From: Rhizobium sp. Leaf371
GTDB taxonomy: Bacteria; Pseudomonadota; Alphaproteobacteria; Rhizobiales; Rhizobiaceae
Assembly (NCBI RefSeq): GCF_001424045.1
Contig: NZ_LMQB01000024.1
Span: forward strand, 310,001 to 374,000
Length of the DNA: 64,000 bases
Direction of reading: 5' to 3'
How positions within the stretch are numbered: position 1 is the first letter of the stretch; every line of letters starts with the position of its first letter. A model generated the notes under the pieces. That model ran no database searches. It was not told the origin of the DNA and saw nothing but the letters and a program-made list of their open reading frames with translations. Both the position numbers and the translations under genes were made by a program. Below are positions 47,087 through 55,929 of this stretch, piece after piece.

Positions 47087-47941
47087 TCAGATGATCGAGG
47101 GATCGACCACGGACGGGCTGCTGCCGGCGGGAACCTTGGCGGAGGCGACCGTCGCCTCGATATGATCGACCAGCGCATCCGGCAGGCCGAGGCGACCCGC
47201 CAGCATATCGAGATAGCCGCGCTCGGTGCGGCTGTCCGGCTCGATCGTCAGGCGAGACGCCGTGTAGAGCTCGACCTTTTCTTCCTCGGTGCGGGCGGCG
47301 GCCACCAGACCGTCGATATCGACCGGGCTCGCCAGTTCGTCGCGCAGGAAGGCTTCTGCCTCGCTGTCGAGGCCGCTAGCACCGACGCGTTCCATGATGC
47401 GGGCGCGCTCGCTGTCATCGATGTGGCCGTCGGCACGCGCAGCCGCGATCATGGCGCGCACGAGCACCAGCACGAAATCGTTGCGGACGGCGGAGGGCGA
47501 GATGGAGAAGCCGGAATTGTCCGGCGGCGGAAGGATTTCCGGCGCCGTCTGGGCATCGACCCGCTGCGGCGCCTGGCCGGCCTGGTAATTCTTGTAGGCG
47601 GTGTAGCCGAGGCCCGCGATGGCGGCAAGACCGCCGAGCTTCAGGGCCGTGCCTGCGATATCGCGACCGGCTCCGGTCCCCAGAAGGACCGCGGCGAGAC
47701 CGCCGGTCTTCAGCGGATTGTTGCGGGCCATCTGCACGATCTGGCCGGCCTTGTCCTTCATCGAGCCGCCGCCGAGCAAACCGCCGATCGCACCGCCGAC
47801 GCCCCCCGCCCCGGCATTGCCGAGGAAACCACCCTGGGACGAACCCTGTGATCCCGAACGATCCTGCGTACCCTGGTTGCCCTGGCCACCAAGACCCTGG
47901 GAACCGAGAAACTGATCCAGCAGTTTTTTCGCGTCGAACAT
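47087..47941 (-). CDS. DUF533 / TerB-like protein
   Basis: A 284-residue protein. The N-terminal third is Gly/Gln-rich (LGGQGNQGTQDRSGSQ, GAIGGLLGGGSMKDK) with a predicted hydrophobic segment LGGLAAIAGLGYTAYKNYQ. The C-terminal part (about residues 165-280) is DUF533, a TerB-related helical fold with acidic motif RADGHIDDSERARIM. E. coli YebE is a homologue and is induced by envelope stress. AGGAGG lies upstream of the ATG. Likely an inner-membrane-associated protein of unknown function. Confidence 0.86.
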   Translation of the reverse strand: MFDAKKLLDQFLGSQGLGGQGNQGTQDRSGSQGSSQGGFLGNAGAGGVGGAIGGLLGGGSMKDKAGQIVQMARNNPLKTGGLAAVLLGTGAGRDIAGTALKLGGLAAIAGLGYTAYKNYQAGQAPQRVDAQTAPEILPPPDNSGFSISPSAVRNDFVLVLVRAMIAAARADGHIDDSERARIMERVGASGLDSEAEAFLRDELASPVDIDGLVAAARTEEEKVELYTASRLTIEPDSRTERGYLDMLAGRLGLPDALVDHIEATVASAKVPAGSSPSVVDPSII

Positions 47942-48120
47942 CCTGTCGTCAACCTCCTGATTGTGTCGTCTGCGGAGGAGACATAGGAAGCCGCATGGGG
48001 AAAACAAATGCGGCTCGGGATCGGCCGAGCGTGCAGCCGCGAGAGTTCGGAAACGCGCCCCACCCGACAAACTCTTGAACGGATGAGGCTTTTCGAGTGA
48101 CTTGGATTGGGCGGAGCCGA

Positions 48121-48759
48121 TCAGGCGGTCAGCGCGAAGGCTTCCGATGCCAGCTTTGTGATCCCCGCCCAGTCGCCGGCCGCGACCAGTTCCTTGGGCG
48201 CAACCCAGGAGCCGCCGATGCAGATTACGTTGGGCAAGGACAGGTAGTCCCTCGCGTTTTTCAGCGAGATGCCGCCCGTCGGGCAGAACAGCGTGCCGGC
48301 GAGCGGCGAGGACAGCGCCTTGAGGAAGGCGGCGCCGCCGGCCTGCTCGGCGGGAAAGAACTTCATGACCTCGTAGCCTTCGGCCCGCAGGATCATCGCC
48401 TCGCTGGCGGTGGAAGCGCCCGGCAGGAACGATGCCTCGTGATCGTCGGCGGCATCCAGCAGATCGGGCGTGGTGCCCGGGCTGACGATGAACTGCGCAC
48501 CGGCCTTCACGGCTGCGGCATAATGATCGGGGTTGAGGATGGTCCCGGCACCGGTCACGGCACCCTCCACTTCCTTGGCAACGGCCTCGATCGCCTCAAG
48601 CGCGACGGGTGTGCGCAACGTGATCTCGATCGCCTTCAGGCCGCCGGCCACCAGCGCGCGGGCGAGCGGCACGGCCGTCGCCAGGTCTTCGATGATGAGC
48701 ACCGGCACGACCGGCTGCAGCTTGAGGACGGACAGAAGGCGTTCGGTTTTCTCGATCAT
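48121..48759 (-). CDS. eda: 2-dehydro-3-deoxy-phosphogluconate (KDPG) aldolase
   Basis: Splits KDPG into pyruvate and glyceraldehyde-3-phosphate in the Entner-Doudoroff pathway, the main hexose route of rhizobia. The 212-residue TIM-barrel enzyme has the Glu motif [10 protein letters not shown], the Schiff-base Lys in [14 protein letters not shown] and phosphate-binding [17 protein letters not shown] lies before the ATG. A 12-bp palindrome sits 14 nt upstream. No edd or zwf gene lies nearby. Confidence 0.97.
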   Translation of the reverse strand: MIEKTERLLSVLKLQPVVPVLIIEDLATAVPLARALVAGGLKAIEITLRTPVALEAIEAVAKEVEGAVTGAGTILNPDHYAAAVKAGAQFIVSPGTTPDLLDAADDHEASFLPGASTASEAMILRAEGYEVMKFFPAEQAGGAAFLKALSSPLAGTLFCPTGGISLKNARDYLSLPNVICIGGSWVAPKELVAAGDWAGITKLASEAFALTA

Positions 48760-48772
48760 GCGGCTTCACTCC

Positions 48773-48784
48773 TCAATCGATTGA
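48773..48784. promoter_or_regulatory. Palindrome TCAATCGATTGA upstream of eda
   Basis: A perfect 12-bp palindrome 14 nt before the eda start codon, with the CG-centred AATCGATT core common in LacI/GntR-type operators. It may be an operator or a chance palindrome. Confidence 0.3.
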
Positions 48785-48964
48785 ATCTTCCTCCGCAATA
48801 CCGTCCGCATCCGCCAATGTCGAGACACATCGGCACGCATGCCCCAGTATCTGGGAGAGCAACTCGGCCAGCAAGGTGAAGAGCGACGTGGTGGACTTTC
48901 GCATTTTCTGAATTACGTTGTGACCGATGCAGAAGCGCGCTGCGAGAGCTGGACAAGGACCGGG

Positions 48965-49483
48965 ATGGCCAAGGAGATCGAGCGGAAATTCCTCGTGAAG
49001 CATGCAGGCTGGCGGGCCGAGGCGGGACCGGGCGCGGCCATGCGCCAGGGCTATCTCGCCGCCATGAACGACCGCACCGTCCGCATTCGCCTGATCGACG
49101 GCGAGAATGCGCGACTGACCATCAAGATCGGCACCGGCATGCTGACCCGCGACGAGTTCGAATATGAGGTGCCGCTCGCCGACGGCGAGGAGTTGATCGC
49201 ATCCGCCATCGGCACCGTGATCGCCAAAACGCGCTACCGCGTTCGCTGCGGGACACATGTCTGGGAGGTCGATGTGTTTGAGGAACCCTATGCCGGATTG
49301 ATCGTTGCCGAAGTCGAAATGCGCACGGAAACCGACGATCTCGCCATGCCCGATTGGATCGGCGACGAAGTGACGGACGACCGGCGCTATTCGAATTTTG
49401 CCCTGGCGACGCAGAGCGACAAGCAGCGCCCGGACCTCCATCCCCCTTCTGCCGCGGGCCCGAGCACGCGAAAAGCCCCATAG
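48965..49483 (+). CDS. CYTH-domain protein (triphosphate tunnel enzyme)
   Basis: A 172-residue CYTH protein. It begins with the ExExK signature EIERKF and continues with RIRLIDGENARLTIK and DEFEYEVPLADG, the tunnel-wall strands. Enzymes of this fold hydrolyse inorganic triphosphate or bind polyphosphate. AGGA six nucleotides upstream of the ATG. A CHAD-domain gene follows after 3 nt. The last 20 residues are Pro/Ser-rich and poorly conserved. Confidence 0.93.
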   Translation: MAKEIERKFLVKHAGWRAEAGPGAAMRQGYLAAMNDRTVRIRLIDGENARLTIKIGTGMLTRDEFEYEVPLADGEELIASAIGTVIAKTRYRVRCGTHVWEVDVFEEPYAGLIVAEVEMRTETDDLAMPDWIGDEVTDDRRYSNFALATQSDKQRPDLHPPSAAGPSTRKAP

Positions 49484-49486
49484 GAA

Positions 49487-50392
49487 ATGATCATGGCCTA
49501 CAGACTGAAACCTGCAAAACGCTTCACCGATGACTTCCAGCGCGTTGCAGGTCGGGAGCTCGACAAGGCCATCGCGGCACTCGAGCTGCGGCCTGACGGT
49601 ACCTCCCGGGCGATCCATGTCGCCCGCCGGTGCCTGAAGCGGACGCGTGCGCTCTATCGGCTCGCAGCCCCCGAAGCAGGCAAGTTCTACAAGCGCGAAA
49701 ACGCGCGCTTGCGCTCCGCGGCCCGCAGCGTCGCCGACCTGCGCGATGCAACGGCGCTCATCGACACGGCGACGATCCTGCTGGAGCGCCTGGCCGGCGA
49801 CGATCGGGCGGCAGCGGAACGCGCGGTCGAAGCGCTGCGGGTCCGCAAGGGCTGGGTGGTGACTGCCGAAGGCGATCTCGACGAAACGATCGACGCGATG
49901 ATCGGCGAACTGCGCGACGCCAAGCTTGCCGTGGGAAAACGCACCTTTGTCAACGGCGTGCGCCCGACGGCCTACATGCTGGCCGCGGCCTGGCGCAAGG
50001 CGGTGGAGCGGGCGCAGGTTGCACTGGCTTCCAGCCACGAACATCCGACGCCCGAGCACTTCCACACCCTGCGCAAGCGAACGCAGGACTATCGCTTCTA
50101 CCATCTTCTGCTGCAGTCGGCATGGCCCGGCGTGATCCTGGCGCGCGAGCGGCAGGTCAAGGCGCTGATCGACCGCCTGGGTCTCATCCACGATCTTGCC
50201 GTTCTGGCCGATACGCTCGCCCGCGAGCCCGAACTCCTGCCACCGCAGGACATCGCCATCCTGCGCCACGCGATCGGCCTCGAACTGCGCGCCGAAGAAC
50301 GGCAGGCCCTCGGCGAGGCCGACGCCCTTTTCGCCGATGTTGCCGGCAAGGAGGCGGAACGCATCGCCATCCTCTGGCTCGCGGCCGCCTGA
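49487..50392 (+). CDS. CHAD-domain protein
   Basis: A 301-residue all-helical CHAD protein (conserved histidine alpha-helical domain). Conserved basic/His motifs are AIHVARRCLKRTRALYRL and HFHTLRKRTQDYRFYHLLL. CHAD proteins bind polyphosphate granules. It is encoded immediately after the CYTH gene and was probably split from, or is a stand-alone version of, the CYTH-CHAD fusions seen elsewhere. An ATG 6 nt downstream has the better spaced AGGA site. Confidence 0.92.
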   Translation: MIMAYRLKPAKRFTDDFQRVAGRELDKAIAALELRPDGTSRAIHVARRCLKRTRALYRLAAPEAGKFYKRENARLRSAARSVADLRDATALIDTATILLERLAGDDRAAAERAVEALRVRKGWVVTAEGDLDETIDAMIGELRDAKLAVGKRTFVNGVRPTAYMLAAAWRKAVERAQVALASSHEHPTPEHFHTLRKRTQDYRFYHLLLQSAWPGVILARERQVKALIDRLGLIHDLAVLADTLAREPELLPPQDIAILRHAIGLELRAEERQALGEADALFADVAGKEAERIAILWLAAA

Positions 50393-50404
50393 GGCCAAGG
50401 GCGT

Positions 50405-50455
50405 CTGGCGTTCCGGTCGAGCTGGCGTTCCGGTCGAGCCGGCGTTCCGGTTGAG
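50405..50455 (+). repeat. Three 17-bp tandem repeats before WYL regulator gene
   Basis: The unit CTGGCGTTCCGGTCGAG occurs twice perfectly and a third time with two changes, then a partial fourth unit begins. It lies in the 93-nt gap between the CHAD gene and the WYL regulator gene. Confidence 0.85.
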
Positions 50456-50485
50456 CTGGACGTGCTGGACGGCTATTGCTTTGGC

Positions 50486-51178
50486 ATGTCCCGCTCCGCC
50501 CGTCTTCTCGACCTCGTGCAGATCCTGCGCACCCATCGCCGGCCGGTCAGCGGCGCGACCCTTGCAGAGGCGACCGGCGTCAGCCTGCGCACGCTCTATC
50601 GCGATATCGCGACGCTGCAGGCGCAGGGTGCCGATATCAACGGCGAGCCGGGTCTCGGCTACATTCTTCATCCCGGCTTCCTCCTGCCGCCGATCATGCT
50701 GTCGAGCGAGGAGATCGAGGCGCTGGTGCTGGGCGCCCGCTGGGTCCGCGCCAATACCGACGACCGCCTGCAGCAATCGGCAGCCCACGCGCTCGCCAAG
50801 ATCGCCGCGGTTCTCCCGGACGATCTGCGGCGGGACCTCGAAACATCCGCTCTCCTCGTCCCCAACACCCGCCGTGGCCAGCATCCTGAACGGGACATCG
50901 GCGCGTTGCGCGACGCGATCAGGGCCGGCATCAAGCTCGACATCGCCTATCGCGACGAGCGGGCTCAGGAGACGACGCGCCGCATCTGGCCCGTCGCACT
51001 CGGCTATTTCGAGGGCCTGCGCATCCTCGTCGCGTGGTGCGAACTGCGCGAAGGGTTTCGCCATTTCCGGATCGACCGCATGATCGAGGTGACGCAAACG
51101 CAGGAGACCTGTCCGCGCCGCAGCGAGGTCCTTCTGGCGGAATGGCGCCGCGAGAACGGTATCGTGCACGACCTTTGA
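50486..51178 (+). CDS. YafY-like WYL-domain transcriptional regulator
   Basis: A 230-residue regulator: DeoR-like helix-turn-helix (RLLDLVQILRTHRRPVSGAT, GVSLRTLYRDIATLQAQG) and a WYL domain (about residues 130-200, GIKLDIAYRDERAQETTRRI). The ATG at MSRSARLL was chosen; an in-frame GTG 24 nt upstream is possible. It is followed by a VOC-family gene, a common YafY-VOC pairing in which the regulator controls the neighbouring gene. Confidence 0.92.
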   Translation: MSRSARLLDLVQILRTHRRPVSGATLAEATGVSLRTLYRDIATLQAQGADINGEPGLGYILHPGFLLPPIMLSSEEIEALVLGARWVRANTDDRLQQSAAHALAKIAAVLPDDLRRDLETSALLVPNTRRGQHPERDIGALRDAIRAGIKLDIAYRDERAQETTRRIWPVALGYFEGLRILVAWCELREGFRHFRIDRMIEVTQTQETCPRRSEVLLAEWRRENGIVHDL

Positions 51179-51263
51179 CAGCGGCGCCCCATGCTGACAG
51201 AAACTGACAGGGTCACGGTCTAAACCCGATCTGCCGGACGATCCGGCGCATCAGGAGATCCCC

Positions 51264-51635
51264 ATGGAACCGACCTACATCATTCTTGCCGTCGACAATC
51301 CGCTCGCAAGCGCCGCCTTCTACGAAACGATCCTCGGCGCGCAACCTGTGGAAGCGCAGGCGACCTTCGCGCTCTTCCGCATGAACGCTGCGACCATGCT
51401 CGGCCTCTGGTCGAAGCACACCATCGAGCCGCCCGTCTCCGCGGCCGCCGGCAGCACCGAAGTCACCTTCGTGCTGGAAGGCCGCAAAGCCGTGGACGCG
51501 TGCCATGACAGATGGAAGGCGCAGGGCCTTCCGATCCTCCAGGCACCGGTCGAGAGGGATTTCGGCTACACCTTCACGGCCGCTGATCCGGACGGCCACC
51601 GCCTGCGCGCCTTTCACCCGGCAGAGCGGGGCTGA
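51264..51635 (+). CDS. VOC-family protein (glyoxalase/bleomycin-resistance fold)
   Basis: A 123-residue small protein of the vicinal oxygen chelate fold: YIILAVDNPLASAAFYETIL at the start and FGYTFTAADPDGHRLRAFHP at the end. Such proteins bind or modify small molecules including antibiotics. AGGAGA seven nucleotides before the ATG. It is 85 nt downstream of the YafY-like regulator, likely its target. Confidence 0.9.
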   Translation: MEPTYIILAVDNPLASAAFYETILGAQPVEAQATFALFRMNAATMLGLWSKHTIEPPVSAAAGSTEVTFVLEGRKAVDACHDRWKAQGLPILQAPVERDFGYTFTAADPDGHRLRAFHPAERG

Positions 51636-51699
51636 CGACCCCTCCCCGACGCATCCGGGGTGATTGCGCGCGCGCGCCGAACGCGGTATTTCACCGCCC

Positions 51700-52644
51700 A
51701 TGACGAACAGCGCAACGACACTGCCCCCGGAAGCCCAAGGCTCGTTTCTGGTCGCGGCCCTTTACCACTTCGCCCGGCTCCACCGGTTCGCGGATCTGCG
51801 CGATCCGTTGCAGGCGGTCTGCGACGACCACGGCGTGAAGGGCACGCTGCTTCTCGCGCAGGAAGGCGTCAACGGCACGATCGCCGGCACGGAGGGCGGC
51901 ATCGCCGCCGTGCTCGCCTTTCTGCGTGCGCAGCCCGAATTCCGGAATCTGGAACACAAGGAGAGCCGGGCAGCGGCCATGCCGTTCCTGCGCATGAAGG
52001 TGCGGATCAAGAAGGAGATCGTCACCATGGGCGTCGAGGATATCGACCCCCTGACGATCGTCGGCACCTATGTCGAGCCGAAGGACTGGAACGCGCTGAT
52101 TTCGGACCCGGAAACGCTGGTGATCGACACGCGCAACGATTACGAGACCGCGATCGGCACCTTCCGCGGTGCGCTCGACCCGCAGACCAAGACCTTCCGG
52201 GAGTTTCCGGACTGGGTGAAGAACCAGACCGGCCTGCACAACAAGCCGAAGATCGCGATGTACTGCACCGGCGGCATTCGCTGCGAGAAGGCGACCGCCT
52301 TCATGAAAAGCCAGGGCTTCGACGAGGTCTATCACCTCAAGGGCGGCATCCTGAAATATCTGGAGGAAACGCCGCCGCAGGAAAGCCTGTGGGAAGGCGC
52401 CTGCTTCGTATTCGACGATCGCGTCTCGGTGACGCATGGGCTGGGCGAAGGCGAGCACACGCTCTGCCATGCCTGCCGCCAGCCGCTGACGCTGGAAGAA
52501 CGCGCCTCACCCGTGCATGAAGAGGGCGTCGCCTGCGTCCACTGCCACGACACGCGCACGGACGAGGATCGTGAGCGCTACCGCCAGCGGCAGCGCCAGA
52601 TCGCGCTCGCGAAGATGCGCGGCTCAAAACATCTCGGAAGCTGA
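51700..52644 (+). CDS. trhO: tRNA uridine(34) hydroxylase (rhodanese-related)
   Basis: Hydroxylates U34 of tRNA as an oxygen-dependent step towards wobble-uridine modification. The 314-residue protein has an N-terminal acylphosphatase-like domain ([20 protein letters not shown]) and a rhodanese domain with the active cysteine in [16 protein letters not shown], plus a C-terminal zinc-like segment ([14 protein letters not shown]). The ATG at MTNSATT was preferred to the upstream frame. A GNAT gene begins 4 nt after its stop, so they are co-transcribed. Confidence 0.95.
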   Translation: MTNSATTLPPEAQGSFLVAALYHFARLHRFADLRDPLQAVCDDHGVKGTLLLAQEGVNGTIAGTEGGIAAVLAFLRAQPEFRNLEHKESRAAAMPFLRMKVRIKKEIVTMGVEDIDPLTIVGTYVEPKDWNALISDPETLVIDTRNDYETAIGTFRGALDPQTKTFREFPDWVKNQTGLHNKPKIAMYCTGGIRCEKATAFMKSQGFDEVYHLKGGILKYLEETPPQESLWEGACFVFDDRVSVTHGLGEGEHTLCHACRQPLTLEERASPVHEEGVACVHCHDTRTDEDRERYRQRQRQIALAKMRGSKHLGS

Positions 52645-52648
52645 GCCG

Positions 52649-53116
52649 ATGCCGGACGACATCCTCGTTTCGGATTTGCGCGAGGTGCCGCACTTTCGCG
52701 AGATCATGACGGAGCGCCTCTGGACCGCCTGGTGGCGCGACGAAGGCCTGATCACGCGGGAGCAGCTCGCGCGGAAGATCGAGGACAATCTCACCTCTTC
52801 CGGCATTCCGTTCGGCCTGATCGCGCATCGCGGCGATGTCTTCTGCGGCACCGTTTCCGTCATCGAGGACGACCTGCCGGCGCGCCCGCAATACCGCCCC
52901 TGGCTTGCCGCGCTCTGGGTCGAGGACCACGCGCGCCGCCAAGGCGTCGGCGAACGCCTGATCGACGGGGCGCTCGCCAAGGTCGCTGGCCTGGCCCCCG
53001 AGATCCATCTCTACTGCACGCCCGAAAATACGCCTTTTTACGCGCGCCGTGGCTGGGAGAGGCTCGAAACCGATGTCGGCGGCGTCAACATCTTTCGCCG
53101 CCGCCTCGCCGGCTAA
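52649..53116 (+). CDS. GNAT-family N-acetyltransferase
   Basis: A 155-residue acetyltransferase with the motif WLAALWVEDHARRQGVGERL for acetyl-CoA binding and YCTPENTPFYARRGWERL as motif B. It is co-transcribed with trhO (4 nt gap). The long upstream frame overlapping trhO is rejected because the ATG MPDDILVS gives the canonical length. Substrate unknown. Confidence 0.9.
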   Translation: MPDDILVSDLREVPHFREIMTERLWTAWWRDEGLITREQLARKIEDNLTSSGIPFGLIAHRGDVFCGTVSVIEDDLPARPQYRPWLAALWVEDHARRQGVGERLIDGALAKVAGLAPEIHLYCTPENTPFYARRGWERLETDVGGVNIFRRRLAG

Positions 53117-53118
53117 AC

Positions 53119-54501
53119 TCACGCCGCCGTCGTTTCCGCGTGGTTGCCCTTCGGGAAGGCACTCGCGAGTTGTTTGTACCAGAGGCCGCTCTTCTTGATG
53201 GTGCGAACCTGTGTCTCGTAATCGACATGGACGATGCCGAAACGCATCCTGTAGCCTTCCGCCCATTCGAAATTGTCCATCAGGCTCCAGGCGAAATAGC
53301 CCTTCATCGGATAGCCCTCGGAAATCAGATCGGCCGTGACGGCGAGATGTTCGGCGATATAGTCGAGCCGCGGCTGGTCGTTCACTGCGCCGTTCTCGAC
53401 GCCCATGTTGTAGCAGGCGCCGTTTTCCGTAATGTAGCAGTCCGGAAGGTCGTAGCGCGCGTTGACGGTGCGGATGAGATCGCCGAGCGCCTGCGGGAAG
53501 ATCTCCCAGCCGATATCGGTCTTCGCCTCGTTGACGAAGGGCGCCGGCTTGGTGGCCGGAAACTCGGCACCTTCGGCCGGATCGTCGCTGACGCGCATCG
53601 GCGTGTAGTAATTCACGCCCCACCAGTCGAGCTTTTGGCTCATCACGGCCATGTCGCCGGCCTCGACCTCCGGCATGCGCGACCCCAGCGCTTCGAGCAC
53701 GCTGTCGGGATAGGCGCCCTTGAAGATCGGGCCGAAGAACACGCCATTGTGGAAGTCGAACGCCCGTTCGGCAGCGGCCTTGTCGGCTTCGCTGTCGCTG
53801 CCGGGATAGACATGCATGGGATTGATGACGATGCCGACCGGCAGGTTCGGCCGTTCCTCGCGCACCGCGGCAACGCCAAGGCCGTGGGCGAGGTTGGTCA
53901 CGTGCATGGCATGCAGCGCCGCCTCCATGTTCGTCTCACCCGGCGCATGAATGCCGTAGAGGTGGCTCAGCCACACCGAGCACCAGGGCTCGTTGAAAGT
54001 TGCGACCGCATCGAGCCGGTCGCCGAGGCGGGCGATGACGGTGCGGGCATAGCGCTGGAACGCAAAGGCCGTCGAGCGCGCCGTCCAGCCGCCGTCACCG
54101 GCGAGCGTCAGCGGCAGATCCCAATGATAGAGCGTCGCGAAAGCCTTGATATCGCGCGCCTTCAACCCGTCCACGAGCCGGTCGTAGAAATCGAGGCCCG
54201 CCTCGTTCACAGGTCCGGTGCCATCGGGAATGATGCGCGGCCAGGCGATAGAGAAGCGATAGGCCTGCACGCCGAGGCTCGCGATCAGGTCGAGATCGTC
54301 CTCGAGGCGATTGTAGTGATCGCAGGCGACATCGCCATTGTGCCGGCCGAAGACGCGGCCCGGCATGTTGGAGAACGCATCCCAGATGGACGGCTTGCGC
54401 CCGTCCGCCTTCGACGCACCCTCGATCTGGAAGGCGGCCGTGGCCACCCCGAACAGGAAATCGCCGGGAAAGCGCGCGGCGAGCGTCTTCGGATCGGTCA
54501 T
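53119..54501 (-). CDS. Beta-glucosidase (GH1)
   Basis: A 460-residue family 1 retaining glycosidase: FPGDFLFGVATAAFQIEGA at the start, acid/base Glu in TFNEPW and nucleophile Glu in YITENGA. It is homologous to the characterised Agrobacterium beta-glucosidase (Abg). No signal peptide, so it acts on imported beta-glucosides or cellobiose. AGAGGA eight nucleotides before the ATG. It ends 2 nt from a convergent gene; no transporter gene is attached. Confidence 0.96.
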   Translation of the reverse strand: MTDPKTLAARFPGDFLFGVATAAFQIEGASKADGRKPSIWDAFSNMPGRVFGRHNGDVACDHYNRLEDDLDLIASLGVQAYRFSIAWPRIIPDGTGPVNEAGLDFYDRLVDGLKARDIKAFATLYHWDLPLTLAGDGGWTARSTAFAFQRYARTVIARLGDRLDAVATFNEPWCSVWLSHLYGIHAPGETNMEAALHAMHVTNLAHGLGVAAVREERPNLPVGIVINPMHVYPGSDSEADKAAAERAFDFHNGVFFGPIFKGAYPDSVLEALGSRMPEVEAGDMAVMSQKLDWWGVNYYTPMRVSDDPAEGAEFPATKPAPFVNEAKTDIGWEIFPQALGDLIRTVNARYDLPDCYITENGACYNMGVENGAVNDQPRLDYIAEHLAVTADLISEGYPMKGYFAWSLMDNFEWAEGYRMRFGIVHVDYETQVRTIKKSGLWYKQLASAFPKGNHAETTAA

Positions 54502-54646
54502 CACTCGTGTCCTCTTCAATCATGGTCTTAGGCAACGGCCATAACGCCACCGCGTGGGGGAAAACCAGAGCCGCAGACCTTGGCAAGCGCGGAAGACTAT
54601 CCACGCGAACATGAACGCCGGATGACCGAAAAGACACGCGTCCACG

Positions 54647-54677
54647 AAAAAGCCACCGGATGCGGAACATCCGGTGG
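54647..54677 (-). terminator. Intrinsic terminator of the sugar oxidoreductase operon
   Basis: On the minus strand a perfect 10-bp stem CCACCGGATG/CATCCGGTGG with a 5-nt loop is followed by CTTTTTC, 26 nt past the oxidoreductase stop. Confidence 0.9.
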
Positions 54678-54702
54678 CGATAAACGGCCAAGATGTGGAA
54701 CG

Positions 54703-55887
54703 TCAGACCGAGACCCAGGCGCCGTTGCGCTTGGAGGAACGCACGCAGGCATCCACGAAGAACATGCCCTTCATGCCGTCATCGATGGTGGGATAGGTGA
54801 CGGCCGGATCGACCTTACCGCCGGAACGTTTGGCCTGAATGGCACGCGCGGCCTCGGCATAGATCGTCGCGAAGCCTTCGAGATAGCCTTCCGGGTGGCC
54901 GGAAGGAATGCGCGACACACGGTTGGCCTCGTCCAGTGCGCCTGCCCCCATGCGCGTCAGAAGCTGTTTCGGCTGGCCGAAGGGCGTGTACCAGAGATAG
55001 TTCGGGTCCTTCTGCGTCCATTCGAGCCCGCCCTTCGTGCCGTAGACGCGGACCTGCAGCCCGTTTTCGTGACCCGGCGCCACCTGGCTGCACCAGAGCA
55101 GGCCCTTGGCGCTCACGCCGTCCTTCTCCTTGAAACGCAGCATGACATGGGCGTTGTCGTCGAGAGCACGGCCTTCCACGAAACTGTCGAGATCGGCCGC
55201 AAGTTCCTCAAGCTCCAGCCCGGAGACGAAGGCACCGAGATTGTAGGCATGCGTGCCGATATCGCCGGTCGATCCGCCCGCGCCGGAGCGTGCCGGGTCC
55301 GTACGCCATTCCGCCTGCTTGGAGCCCGATTTCTCCACCGCATCCGTCAGCCAGTCCTGCGGATACTCCACCTGCACCAGCCGCACGCTGCCGATATCGC
55401 CGCGCGCGACCATCGCGCGCGCCTGCCGCACCATGGGATAGCCGGTGTAATTGTGGGTGAGAATGAACAGCGCCTCGCTCTCGTCGGCGAGCGTCTTCAG
55501 CTTCCGCGCGTCGCCCAGCGTCGAGGTCAGCGGCTTGTCGCAGATGACGTGGATGCCGCGCTTGAGGAATTCGCGCGCGACTTCGTAGTGCACATGGTTC
55601 GGCGTTACGATCGCCACGGCCTCGATGCCGTCCTTCAGCTTGGCCTCGCGGATCGCCATCTGCCTGTAATCGGCATAGGTGCGGGCCGGGTCGAGACCGA
55701 GCTCGGCGCCCGAGGCCTGCGCCTTTTCCGGCGTCGAGGACAGAGCGCCTGCGACCAGCGTGAACTGATCGTCGAGACGCGCCGCCATGCGGTGCACCGC
55801 GCCGATGAAGGCGCCCTGCCCGCCGCCCACCATTCCGAGCCGGATGCGCGGCTGGCGCGCCTCCGCTGCCTTACCTTCGATGGCCAT
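54703..55887 (-). CDS. Gfo/Idh/MocA-family oxidoreductase
   Basis: A 394-residue NAD(P)-dependent dehydrogenase: Rossmann motif LGMVGGGQGAFIGAVH and the catalytic HVICDKPLT-type Lys (EKP-like CDKP), with GGSTGDIGTHAYNLGAF in the C-terminal beta-domain. Members oxidise sugars or cyclitols. It follows the TIM-barrel isomerase gene by 42 nt and ends the ABC operon. The substrate is probably that of the transporter encoded upstream. Confidence 0.93.
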   Translation of the reverse strand: MAIEGKAAEARQPRIRLGMVGGGQGAFIGAVHRMAARLDDQFTLVAGALSSTPEKAQASGAELGLDPARTYADYRQMAIREAKLKDGIEAVAIVTPNHVHYEVAREFLKRGIHVICDKPLTSTLGDARKLKTLADESEALFILTHNYTGYPMVRQARAMVARGDIGSVRLVQVEYPQDWLTDAVEKSGSKQAEWRTDPARSGAGGSTGDIGTHAYNLGAFVSGLELEELAADLDSFVEGRALDDNAHVMLRFKEKDGVSAKGLLWCSQVAPGHENGLQVRVYGTKGGLEWTQKDPNYLWYTPFGQPKQLLTRMGAGALDEANRVSRIPSGHPEGYLEGFATIYAEAARAIQAKRSGGKVDPAVTYPTIDDGMKGMFFVDACVRSSKRNGAWVSV

Positions 55888-55929
55888 GTCTGTTCTCCAT
55901 TCTTCCTGTCGCGCGAATGCGGTGTCGTC

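Noticed and set aside
50405-50455. 17-bp repeats as CRISPR or att site
   Set aside because: Units are directly adjacent without spacers and no integrase or cas gene is nearby.
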